64,000 nucleotides of DNA. Origin: Actinophytocola xinjiangensis. GTDB taxonomy: Bacteria; Actinomycetota; Actinomycetes; Mycobacteriales; Pseudonocardiaceae. Below, piece by piece: positions 7,178 through 15,658 of this stretch. The stretch lies in contig NZ_MSIF01000012.1 in assembly GCF_001921215.1 (NCBI RefSeq), positions 124,001-188,000 on the forward strand. Direction: 5' to 3'. A model generated the notes under the pieces. The model had not been told where the DNA came from, did no database searches, and was given only the letters and a program-made list of their open reading frames with translations. The position numbers were made by a program, and so were the translations under genes. How positions within the stretch are numbered: position 1 is the first letter of the stretch; every line of letters begins with the position of its first letter.

Positions 7178-10100
7178 ATGTTCCGCAAGGTCCTCGTCGC
7201 CAACCGGGGTGAGATCGCGATTCGCGCGTTCCGTGCCGGCTACGAGCTGGGAGCCGGCACGGTCGCGGTCTTCCCCCATGAGGATCGCGGCTCGCTGCAC
7301 CGGATGAAGGCCGACGAGGCCTACGAGATCGGTGAGCCGGGGCACCCGGTCCGCGCCTACCTGTCCGTCGAGGAGATCATCGGCGCCGCCCAGCGGGCCG
7401 GGGCCGACGCGATCTACCCGGGCTACGGGTTCCTGTCGGAGAACCCGGAGCTGGCCCGCGCGTGCGAGCGCGAGGGCATCGTGTTCGTCGGACCGTCGGC
7501 CGACATCCTGGAGCTGACCGGCAACAAGGCCAGGGCGGTTGCCGCCGCGCGCGCCGCCGGCCTGCCGGTACTGCGCTCCTCGGCGCCGTCCTCGGACGTC
7601 GACGAGCTGCTCACCGCCGGCGGCGAGCTGGGGTTCCCGCTGTTCGTGAAGGCCGTCGCCGGTGGCGGCGGCCGGGGGATGCGGCGGGTGCTGGAGCCAA
7701 GGGCGCTGCGTGAGTCGCTGGAGGCGGCGATGCGCGAGGCCGAGTCGGCCTTCGGCGACCCGACGGTGTTCCTGGAGCAGGCCGTGGTCTCGCCCCGGCA
7801 CATCGAGGTGCAGATCCTCGCCGACGGCACCGGTGAACCGGGCGGGGTCATTCACCTGTTCGAGCGGGACTGCTCGGTCCAGCGCCGCCACCAGAAGGTC
7901 ATCGAGATCGCCCCGGCGCCGAACCTGGACCCGGACCTGCGCGCGCGGATCTGCGCCGACGCCGTCGCCTTCGCCCGGCACATCGGCTACCGCAACGCCG
8001 GCACCGTCGAGTTCCTGCTCGACCAGTCCGGCAAGCACGTGTTCATCGAGATGAACCCCCGGATCCAGGTCGAGCACACGGTCACCGAGGAGGTCACCGA
8101 CGTCGACCTGGTCCAGTCGCAGCTGCGGATCGCCGCCGGGGAGACCCTGGCCGACCTCGGCCTGCGCCAGGAGGACATCCGGCTGCGCGGCGCGGCCCTG
8201 CAGTGCCGGATCACCACCGAGGACCCGGCCAACGGCTTCCGCCCGGACACCGGCGTGATCAGCCACTACCGCTCGCCGGGCGGCGCCGGCATCCGGCTCG
8301 ACGGCGGCACCTCCTCCTCCGGCACGGTGATCAGCGCGCACTTCGACTCGATGCTGGTGAAGCTGTCCTGCCGGGGCCGCGACTTCACCTCGGCGGTGGC
8401 GCGGGCGCGGCGCGCGGTGGCCGAGTTCCGCATCCGGGGTGTGGCGACCAACATCCCGTTCCTGCAGGCCGTGCTGGACGATCCGGACTTCATCGCCGGG
8501 CGGGCCACCACCTCGTTCATCGAGGACCGGCCCTACCTGCTCACCGCCCGCCAGCCGGCCGACCGGGGGACCAGGCTGCTGACCTACCTGGTCGACGTCA
8601 CGGTCAACAAGCCGCACGGCGAGCGCCCGGAGGTCATCGACCCGGTGGCGAAGCTGCCGGCGGCCGCCCAGGGCACCCCGCCGCCGGGGTCCAAACAGCG
8701 ACTCACCGAGCTGGGCCCGGAGGGTTTCGCGCGCTGGCTGCGGGAGTCGAAGGCCGTCGGGGTCACCGACACGACCTTCCGTGACGCGCACCAGTCGCTG
8801 CTGGCGACCCGGGTGCGGACCAAGGACCTGGTGACCGTGGCGCCGCACGTGGCGTCGATGACCCCCGAGCTGCTGTCGGTGGAGTGCTGGGGCGGCGCGA
8901 CCTACGACGTCGCGCTGCGGTTCCTGGCCGAGGACCCGTGGGAGCGGCTGGCGGCGCTGCGTACCGCGATGCCCAACCTGTGTCTGCAGATGCTGCTGCG
9001 CGGGCGGAACACGGTGGGCTACACGCCGTACCCGACCGAGGTCACCACCGCGTTCGTCCAGGAGGCGGCCGACACCGGTATCGACATCTTCCGGATCTTC
9101 GACGCGCTCAACGACGTCGAGCAGATGCGCCCGGCGATCGACGCGGTGCTGGCGACCGGCACGGCCGTCGCCGAGGTCGCGTTGTGCTACACCGCCGACC
9201 TGTCCGACCCGGCCGAGCGACTGTACACACTGGACTACTACCTGAAGCTGGCCGAGCAGATCGTCGGTGCCGGCGCGCAGGTGCTGTGTGTCAAGGACAT
9301 GGCCGGGCTGCTGCGCCCGCCGGCCGCGCACCGGCTGGTGACCGCGCTGCGCAAGGAGTTCGACCTGCCGGTGCACCTGCACACCCACGACACCGCCGGT
9401 GGCCAGCTCGCGACCTACCTGGCGGCGATCCAGGCCGGGGTGGACGCGGTCGACGGCGCGAGCGCGTCGATGGCCGGTACCACCTCCCAGCCCTCGCTCT
9501 CGGCGATCGTCGCGGCCACCGACCACGGTCCCCGGGAGACCGGGCTGGACCTGCGGGCGGTGTGCGACCTGGAGCCGTACTGGGAGATCGTGCGCAAGGT
9601 GTACGCGCCGTTCGAGGCGGGGCTGCCGGGGCCCAGCGGGCGGGTCTACACCCACGAGATCCCCGGCGGTCAGCTGTCGAACCTGCGGACCCAGGCCGCG
9701 GCGCTGGGCCTGGCCGACCGGTTCGAACCGATCGAGGCGACCTACGCGGCGGCCGACCGGATGCTCGGCCGGCTGATCAAGGTGACCCCGTCGTCCAAGG
9801 TGGTCGGTGACCTGGCGCTGCACCTGGTGGGCGCCGGGGTGGACCCGGCGGAGTTCGAGGCAGACCCGGGTCGTTTCGACGTGCCGGCCTCGGTGATCGG
9901 CTTCCTGCGCGGCGACCTCGGTGATCCGGCCGGCGGCTGGCCGGAACCCTTCCGTGCCAAGGCGTTGCGGGGCCGGGCGGAGCCGAGGCCGGTGGCCGGG
10001 CTCACCGAGGAGGACCTCGCTGGCCTGGCCGGGGACCGGCGGGCGACGCTCAACCGGCTGTTGTTCCCCGAGCCGGCCAAGGAGTTCCTGGCCCACCGCG

Positions 10101-10564
10101 AGCAGTTCTCCGACACCAGCGTGCTGGCGAGCAAGGACTTCTTCTACGGTCTGCGCCCGCGCAAGGAGTACCCGGTGGACCTGGAGCGGGGCGTGCGGCT
10201 GCTGATCGAACTGGAGGCGATCGGTGAGGCCGACGAGCGCGGCATGCGCAACGTGATGGCCAGCCTCAACGGCCAGCTGCGCACGATCCAGGTGCGGGAC
10301 CGGTCGGTGGCCTCGGACCTGCCGGTGGCCGAGCGGGCGGACCGGTCCGACCCTGGCCACGTCGCCGCGCCGTTCGCCGGGGTGGTGACCCTCGCGGTGG
10401 CCGAGGGCGACGCGGTGGAGGCCGGCGCGACGGTCGCCACGATCGAGGCGATGAAGATGGAGGCGGCGATCACCGCGCCGAGGTCGGGCACCGTGGCGCG
10501 GGTGGCGATCGGCTCGGTCGCCCAGGTGGAGGGCGGCGACCTGTTGGTGGTGCTCGCCGATTAG
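7178..10564 (+). CDS. pyc: pyruvate carboxylase
   Basis: The 1128-residue single-chain enzyme carboxylates pyruvate to oxaloacetate (EC 6.4.1.1), replenishing the TCA cycle. Domain order is biotin carboxylase with ATP-grasp (about 1-455; VAGGGGRGMR and MNPRIQVEHTVTEE are visible), carboxyltransferase (about 525-810; TDTTFRDAHQSLLATR, CVKDMAGLL), the allosteric linker, and the C-terminal biotinyl domain with EAMKMEA, where Lys1093 is the biotinylation site. AGGAGG lies 8 nt before the ATG. In mycobacteria pyc sits next to rsmD; here about 7 kb of accessory genes intervene. Its stop codon overlaps that of the convergent gene in the tetranucleotide TTAG. Confidence 0.97.
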   Translation: MFRKVLVANRGEIAIRAFRAGYELGAGTVAVFPHEDRGSLHRMKADEAYEIGEPGHPVRAYLSVEEIIGAAQRAGADAIYPGYGFLSENPELARACEREGIVFVGPSADILELTGNKARAVAAARAAGLPVLRSSAPSSDVDELLTAGGELGFPLFVKAVAGGGGRGMRRVLEPRALRESLEAAMREAESAFGDPTVFLEQAVVSPRHIEVQILADGTGEPGGVIHLFERDCSVQRRHQKVIEIAPAPNLDPDLRARICADAVAFARHIGYRNAGTVEFLLDQSGKHVFIEMNPRIQVEHTVTEEVTDVDLVQSQLRIAAGETLADLGLRQEDIRLRGAALQCRITTEDPANGFRPDTGVISHYRSPGGAGIRLDGGTSSSGTVISAHFDSMLVKLSCRGRDFTSAVARARRAVAEFRIRGVATNIPFLQAVLDDPDFIAGRATTSFIEDRPYLLTARQPADRGTRLLTYLVDVTVNKPHGERPEVIDPVAKLPAAAQGTPPPGSKQRLTELGPEGFARWLRESKAVGVTDTTFRDAHQSLLATRVRTKDLVTVAPHVASMTPELLSVECWGGATYDVALRFLAEDPWERLAALRTAMPNLCLQMLLRGRNTVGYTPYPTEVTTAFVQEAADTGIDIFRIFDALNDVEQMRPAIDAVLATGTAVAEVALCYTADLSDPAERLYTLDYYLKLAEQIVGAGAQVLCVKDMAGLLRPPAAHRLVTALRKEFDLPVHLHTHDTAGGQLATYLAAIQAGVDAVDGASASMAGTTSQPSLSAIVAATDHGPRETGLDLRAVCDLEPYWEIVRKVYAPFEAGLPGPSGRVYTHEIPGGQLSNLRTQAAALGLADRFEPIEATYAAADRMLGRLIKVTPSSKVVGDLALHLVGAGVDPAEFEADPGRFDVPASVIGFLRGDLGDPAGGWPEPFRAKALRGRAEPRPVAGLTEEDLAGLAGDRRATLNRLLFPEPAKEFLAHREQFSDTSVLASKDFFYGLRPRKEYPVDLERGVRLLIELEAIGEADERGMRNVMASLNGQLRTIQVRDRSVASDLPVAERADRSDPGHVAAPFAGVVTLAVAEGDAVEAGATVATIEAMKMEAAITAPRSGTVARVAIGSVAQVEGGDLLVVLAD

Positions 10565-11148
10565 CCGAGTGTCCGGCAGAGGTTCTCCTGGGTCCCGGCG
10601 GCGACCGTCAGGTGGCGGGTGCCGTCGGGGTCCATGGTGATCACGTGGACGCCGTCGAGGCGGTAGTAGCCGCGTGCGTAGGTGTCGGTGTCGCGGAAGC
10701 CGATGCTGAACGGGCCGGCGCCGGTGAACGACTTCATCGTGCCGTCGGGGTACAGCTCGACCCAGGCGTGCCCGGACAGGTCGCGCACGGTCGACTCGCC
10801 GGTGGCGAGGTTGGTGAACCGGGTGATCAGCGTGCCCCGGTACTCGACGAGGCGTTCGGAGCCGTCGGCGTGGCGCGCGTCGACCCGGTACTCCTCCTCG
10901 TCCTGGACGGCTGTCACGTCGAGGTCGTAGTCGCAGGAGCGGCCGGCGGGGGAGACGAAGTCGGTCGTGCGGTAGGGCTGCCACGGCTCCGGTCCGGCCT
11001 CGGCGGAGGCGGCCGGCGCGGCCAGGGCCGTCAGCGCCACCGTCAGCGCCACCGTCAGCGCCACCGTCAGCGCCACCGTCAGCGCCACCGTCATCGCCGC
11101 CGTCATCGGTGCCACCATCGCTGTCACGGTCCACGCACGTACCCGCAT
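10561..11148 (-). CDS. small secreted protein with a repetitive signal peptide, function unknown
   Basis: The 195-residue product has an Arg-containing N-terminus, a long hydrophobic segment made of tandem ALTV units (about residues 16-42) and an A-x-A cleavage region near 47-50. The mature part (about 145 residues, from AEAGPEP) has two Cys residues, one near each end, and resembles small beta-rich secreted actinobacterial proteins; I do not recognise a catalytic motif. The ATG at 11148 has a GAGAGGGG ribosome site. It is divergent from the CGNR regulator, with an inverted repeat between them, so it may be that regulator's target. Its stop overlaps the pyc stop. Confidence 0.75.
   Translation of the reverse strand: MRVRAWTVTAMVAPMTAAMTVALTVALTVALTVALTVALTALAAPAASAEAGPEPWQPYRTTDFVSPAGRSCDYDLDVTAVQDEEEYRVDARHADGSERLVEYRGTLITRFTNLATGESTVRDLSGHAWVELYPDGTMKSFTGAGPFSIGFRDTDTYARGYYRLDGVHVITMDPDGTRHLTVAAGTQENLCRTLG
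11027..11098 (-). repeat. 12-bp tandem repeat encoding the signal-peptide core
   Basis: Four exact copies of ACCGTCAGCGCC (plus strand) fill 11039-11086, flanked by one-mismatch copies at 11027-11038 and 11087-11098. On the minus strand each unit encodes Ala-Leu-Thr-Val inside the hydrophobic signal segment, so unit gain or loss keeps the frame but changes helix length. Confidence 0.85.
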
Positions 11149-11162
11149 CGGAACCCCTCTCG

Positions 11163-11192
11163 CTAACCTGTTGACTGGATTCAAGTGGTTAG
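11163..11192. promoter_or_regulatory. inverted repeat in the divergent promoter of the secreted-protein and CGNR genes
   Basis: CTAACCTGTTGA (11163-11174) and TCAAGTGGTTAG (11181-11192) are inverted arms matching at 10 of 12 positions around a 6-bp spacer. The site lies 15 bp before the secreted gene's start and 25 bp before the CGNR gene, a position suited to co-regulation, plausibly by the CGNR protein itself. Confidence 0.5.
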
Positions 11193-11217
11193 GCGACGGG
11201 CCTGTCAAGGAGGTGGA

Positions 11218-11817
11218 ATGGCCCAGAAGATGCCGCCGTACGCGGTGCTGGTCGACGACTACCCGCTGCCCAGACCGATCGCCGGGCATCCCGCGCTGGA
11301 GTTCTGCAACACCTGGGCGGGCTGGGCCGACCCGGACACCCACGGCTCGGAGTGGCTCACCGACTTCGACCGGTTCGTGGTGTGGGCGCGGTTCACCGGG
11401 CTGATCACCGAGGCGGCCGCCGGGCGGCTGCGTGGGCGTACCGCCACGGCGGTGCTGGGCCGCGCCCGCGCCCTGCGGACCGCGCTGTACGACGTCGCGC
11501 TGCGCCGGGACGGCGCGGGCCTGGCCGTGCTGGCCGCCGAGGCGGAGGAGGCCAACCGGTCGACCCGGCTCGTGGCCACCGGCTCGACCATCCACTTCGA
11601 ACTCCCCGACGACCGGGACCCGTTGCTGCCGCTGCGATCGGTCGCACTGTCCGCTGTGGAACTGCTGGGCGGACCGGACCGGGACGCGATCCGGGCGTGC
11701 CCCGGCGACGGCTGCGGCTGGCTGTTCCTGGACCGCCGGGGCCGGCGGGTCTGGTGCAGCATGGCCGCCTGCGGCAACCGGGCCAAGGTCCGCGCCCACG
11801 CCGCCAGGAACAAGTGA
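11218..11817 (+). CDS. CGNR zinc-finger / ABATE-domain putative regulator
   Basis: The 199-residue protein has an N-terminal ABATE domain (GHPALEFCNTWAG near 22-34) and a C-terminal CGNR zinc finger (about 160-195) with CPGDGCGWLFLDRRG, then CSMAACGNRAKVRAHAAR. The four Cys presumably bind zinc, and the CGNR motif is the hallmark of a family of DNA-binding regulators, often stress or antibiotic linked. The start is ATG with a strong AAGGAGGTGG site; a longer TTG/GTG start would precede that site. It is divergent from the small secreted protein and followed, after 135 bp, by the multicopper oxidase. Confidence 0.85.
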   Translation: MAQKMPPYAVLVDDYPLPRPIAGHPALEFCNTWAGWADPDTHGSEWLTDFDRFVVWARFTGLITEAAAGRLRGRTATAVLGRARALRTALYDVALRRDGAGLAVLAAEAEEANRSTRLVATGSTIHFELPDDRDPLLPLRSVALSAVELLGGPDRDAIRACPGDGCGWLFLDRRGRRVWCSMAACGNRAKVRAHAARNK

Positions 11818-11952
11818 GAGTCACCCCTGGAAATTCACTCCGACTGATTACTCCAGTGGCGATCATGCCGAACCCGGAGTTACCGTGTGTCACCGGCTGG
11901 GGGGCCGGTTCGGCCGGTGGGGGCTGGTCGGTGAATCTTTTGGGGGATTCAA

Positions 11953-14900
11953 ATGACTGTACGTTCCTTCGACGTCGTCGCGCTCCAGGTTCCGATCGTC
12001 TACAACACCTACGGTGATCACGACCGCGACGGCACCCTGTTCACCCTCGCCGAGAACGCCGCGCACCTGCGCTCGATCGGCGAGCACTTCCCGAACCCGT
12101 TCCCGGACCCGCTGACCCAGCCCGACCAGCTGCCGGTACCGGACCCGCTGGTCCGCCCGCTGGTGCTGCGGGTGCACGCCGGCGACACCGTCGTCGTCCG
12201 GTTCCACAACCAACTGCGCCGCCGCGCCGGGATCCACCCGCGCGGCGTCGGCTACGACGTGCGCACCGCCGACGGCGGCCAGGTCGGCCGCAACCGCGAC
12301 TCGGCCGTCGAGCCCGGTGACCGCCACGAGTACACCTGGGAATGCGCGGAGGAGGGCGTGTTCCTGTTCAACGACCTCGCCGACCTGCGCGGCGGCGAGG
12401 AGGGCTCCAACGCCCACGGCCTGTTCGGCGCCCTGGTCGTCGAGCCGCGCGGCGCGACCTGGACCGACCCGGTCACCGGCGAGGAGATCAGCGACGGCCT
12501 CTACGCCGACGTGCACGTGCCCGGCGAGCCGAGCTTCCGCGAGTACGTCGTGTTCATGCAGGACGAGACCGACAACCACAACCCGGTCAACCCGCCGCAC
12601 CCGGCGCACTTCTGCGACGAACCGCGCCCGCACGGCCACTCCGTCGCCCAGGGCCAGCCGAGGCTGGTGCCCGAGATCTTCCCGGAGCACGGCGACCCCG
12701 AGCACGGCGGGCACGCCTCCGGTGAGGCGGCGCACTCGATGATGTTGATGAGCCTGCGCACCGAGCCGATGGGCTGGCGTTCGCTGGCCTACGAGCGGCT
12801 CATCGACCAGGGCAGGCTCGACCTGACCCGCGACCAGATGGTCGGCGAGGAGCAGCACCACAGCTCGTGGCTGTTCGGCGACCCGTCGACGCCGATCCTG
12901 CGCGCCTACCCCGGCGACCGGTCACGGATCCGCCTGGTACACGCCGGGGTCAAGGAGACCCACGTCTTCCACCTGCACCTGCACCAGTGGCACGCGGTGC
13001 CGGGCAACGAGAACTCGCCGATCATCGACTCGATCTCGATCAGCCCGCAGCAGGCGTTCACCATCGAACCGATCGGTGGCGCCGGCTCGGTGCAGAAGGC
13101 GACCGGCGACATCATCTGGCACTGCCACCTCTACCCGCACTTCCACGCCGGGATGTGGGGCATGTGGCGGGTGTTCAACACCCTGCAGGACGGCAGCGGC
13201 CACTACCCGGACGGCACGCCGATCGCCGCGCTGCGCCGGCTGCCCGGCCACGACACCCCGCCGGCACCCACCGCGCGGCGGCCCGGCTTCCCCGGGTTCA
13301 TCCCCGGTGAGTTCCCGCAGAAGTCGCCCCGGCCGCCGCGCACCCCGCTGATGCCCGAGGGCATGGGCCGGGAGCCCACCGAGTTGGAGCGCGACGCCTT
13401 CTGCGAGGACCCGCAGCCCGGCGAGGCGTTCACCAAGTCCACGTTGGACCCGTCGGCGCCGGTGCGCCGCTACGACCTGGTGGTGCTCCAGGGAAACATC
13501 AACTACTACAACACCTCCGGCGGTCACGGGAACAGCTGGCACGACCACCGGGGCGTGTTCTTCGTCCTGGCCGAGGAGATCGAGGCGGCCGGCGGCGTCG
13601 AGGAGTTCCAGCGTCAGCTGGAGGAGGGCACCCGCGAGGTCGCGCCGATCGCCATCCGGGGCCGCAAGGGCGAGGTGATCGAGCTGTCGCTGACCAACGA
13701 GCTGCCGGTCGGCTGCCACGAGTCGACCGCCTTCGACCCGGTGCTGCCGCTGCAACCCGAGTGCGGGCTGCACGTCCACCTGGTCAAGTTCGACCCGCTG
13801 GTCTCCGACGGCGCGAGCGTGGGCTGGAACTACCTGTCCGGCACCGCGACCACCGACCAGGGCGACGAGGCCCGCGAGCTGTACCGGACGTGGATCTACC
13901 GCTGGTACTGCGACGAGGAGTTCGGCACGGTGTTCTTCCACGACCACCTGCTGGCCAACGAACGGCAGCGGCACGGGCTGTTCGGCGCGATGATCGCCGA
14001 GCCGGAAGGCGCGGTGTGGGTCGACCAGCACGACCACTCGCGCGAGGTGCGCAACGGCAACCAGGCCGTGGTGACGCTGCCCGACGGCACGGCCTTCCGC
14101 GAGCAGGTCCTCGCCATGGCCGACTTCGTGCCGCTGGTCGAGCACGGCCACGGCGAGGCCGGCGCGCCGATCAACCCGCCGGCCTATCCCGGAGGGCTGG
14201 AGGACCACGGCACGGTCGCCGTCGGCTACCGGTGCGCCCCGCTGCACGAACGCCCCGGCGCGCCGGACGAGTTCTTCTCCTCGGCGGTGCACGGCGACCC
14301 GGGGACCCCGCTGCTGCGCGGCTATCCCGGCGAGGACATCCGGCTGCGGCTCTACCAGGGCTCGCACGAGGAGCAGCACACCCTGACCGTGCACGGGATG
14401 CGCTGGCACGCCTGGCCGGCCGACCCGGCCTCGCCGGTGCGTGACCAGCAGACGCTGGGCATCTCCGAGGCGTTCAACCTCCACCTCGAACCCGACGCCT
14501 CACCCGGCGACCACCTGTGGGGCTTCACCGCCGCCGACGACACCTGGCTCGGCGCGTGGGGTCTGTTCCGGCTGCACGAGTCCGAAGTGGACGACCTGCC
14601 GGCACTGCCGGGCGCGTTCGCCGGCCCGCCGCTGCCGCCGTTCACCCGGCCCGACCGGCGCTACCGGGTCCGCGTGCGTCCCCGGGAGATCCACTACAGC
14701 GACCAGCGCAGCGACCCGTTCGGCCTGATGTACAGCGTGGACGGTGGGCCGGCGGAGCAGACCATGGTGCTGCGCTGCCGGGTCGGCGAGTGGGTGGAGG
14801 TCGAACTGCACAACGAGCTGTCCGGCCCCGGCGAGGCGACCCCGTTCGACCCGGAGTTCTCCGCCAAGGACGACCCGGACAGCCGCGAGATCTCCGAGTG

Positions 14901-15636
14901 GGTGTCGCTGCACGCCGGTTCGCTGCTGCGCACCGACGTGCGCACCGGCGACGGGTCCCACGTCGGGGACAACCCGACCAGCCTGGTCAAGCCGGGCGAC
15001 TCGGTGCGGCTGCGCTGGTTCGCCGACCGGGAAGGCGTGGTGCTGCTCCAGGACCGCGCCGACATCCGCAACCACCGCCACCGTGGGCTGGTCGGCGCGC
15101 TGGTGGTCGAGCCGGCCGGTGCCACACCGGCCGACTGGACCGGCGCGCGGACCCGGCTGCGGCTGCCCGACGGCTCGGTCGAGCACGAACTGGTGCTGGT
15201 GTTGCAGGACGGGGTGCGCCTCTACCACGACGGTGACCCCACCCAGCCGGTGACCGACCTGGACACCGAGGTGGTCGACCAGGGGCAGAAGGCGTTCAAC
15301 CACCGCAGCGCGCACCTGCTGCCGCGCCACCCGTCGCTGGCGGACCCGGAGCCGCGGACCCCGGTGCTGGAGGTCCGCCGGGGCGACGCGGTGCGGCTGC
15401 ACCTGGCGGTGGGCGCCGACCGGGGCCGCAACCACAGTTTCGAGGTGCACGGCCAGACCTGGCCGATGGAGGAGCACCTGGACGGGCCGAGGGTGGGGTC
15501 GCTGGGCGCGTTGAGCGCCGGCAGCGTGCGGTCGCTGCGGTTCACCGCCGACCGGCGCGGCGACTGGGCCTACCGGACCGGTCAGCTGCGCTGGGGCCTG
15601 TCCGAGGGACTGTGGGGGCTGATCAGGGTGCGGTAG
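11953..15636 (+). CDS. giant MnxG-like multicopper oxidase
   Basis: At 1227 residues this matches the length of the Bacillus manganese oxidase MnxG rather than the usual 500-residue laccases. It appears to hold about six cupredoxin domains. The first half carries HVFHLHLHQWH at 337-347 and WHCHLYPHFHAGM at 389-401, the paired His motifs plus His-Cys-His and axial Met expected for the trinuclear and type 1 copper sites. Further cupredoxin motifs (VFFHDHLLANERQRHGLFGA, HTLTVHGMRWHAW) appear in the middle and weaker ones at the C-terminus. No Sec or Tat signal is visible, so export is unclear. Family knowledge suggests Mn(II) or other metal/organic oxidation. Start ATG with GGGGGA upstream. Confidence 0.88.
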   Translation: MTVRSFDVVALQVPIVYNTYGDHDRDGTLFTLAENAAHLRSIGEHFPNPFPDPLTQPDQLPVPDPLVRPLVLRVHAGDTVVVRFHNQLRRRAGIHPRGVGYDVRTADGGQVGRNRDSAVEPGDRHEYTWECAEEGVFLFNDLADLRGGEEGSNAHGLFGALVVEPRGATWTDPVTGEEISDGLYADVHVPGEPSFREYVVFMQDETDNHNPVNPPHPAHFCDEPRPHGHSVAQGQPRLVPEIFPEHGDPEHGGHASGEAAHSMMLMSLRTEPMGWRSLAYERLIDQGRLDLTRDQMVGEEQHHSSWLFGDPSTPILRAYPGDRSRIRLVHAGVKETHVFHLHLHQWHAVPGNENSPIIDSISISPQQAFTIEPIGGAGSVQKATGDIIWHCHLYPHFHAGMWGMWRVFNTLQDGSGHYPDGTPIAALRRLPGHDTPPAPTARRPGFPGFIPGEFPQKSPRPPRTPLMPEGMGREPTELERDAFCEDPQPGEAFTKSTLDPSAPVRRYDLVVLQGNINYYNTSGGHGNSWHDHRGVFFVLAEEIEAAGGVEEFQRQLEEGTREVAPIAIRGRKGEVIELSLTNELPVGCHESTAFDPVLPLQPECGLHVHLVKFDPLVSDGASVGWNYLSGTATTDQGDEARELYRTWIYRWYCDEEFGTVFFHDHLLANERQRHGLFGAMIAEPEGAVWVDQHDHSREVRNGNQAVVTLPDGTAFREQVLAMADFVPLVEHGHGEAGAPINPPAYPGGLEDHGTVAVGYRCAPLHERPGAPDEFFSSAVHGDPGTPLLRGYPGEDIRLRLYQGSHEEQHTLTVHGMRWHAWPADPASPVRDQQTLGISEAFNLHLEPDASPGDHLWGFTAADDTWLGAWGLFRLHESEVDDLPALPGAFAGPPLPPFTRPDRRYRVRVRPREIHYSDQRSDPFGLMYSVDGGPAEQTMVLRCRVGEWVEVELHNELSGPGEATPFDPEFSAKDDPDSREISEWVSLHAGSLLRTDVRTGDGSHVGDNPTSLVKPGDSVRLRWFADREGVVLLQDRADIRNHRHRGLVGALVVEPAGATPADWTGARTRLRLPDGSVEHELVLVLQDGVRLYHDGDPTQPVTDLDTEVVDQGQKAFNHRSAHLLPRHPSLADPEPRTPVLEVRRGDAVRLHLAVGADRGRNHSFEVHGQTWPMEEHLDGPRVGSLGALSAGSVRSLRFTADRRGDWAYRTGQLRWGLSEGLWGLIRVR

Positions 15637-15658
15637 CGCCGGGTCCGTTCGGGTCGGT

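Noticed and set aside
11039-11086. Possible CRISPR-like array
   Set aside because: Units are 12 bp, contiguous without spacers and in frame within a coding sequence; it is a coding tandem repeat.
6851-11134. A 1427-codon open frame on the minus strand antisense to pyc
   Set aside because: It is a frame shadow of a GC-rich gene: His/Arg/Gly/Pro-rich composition, no domain, and pyc on the other strand is unmistakable.
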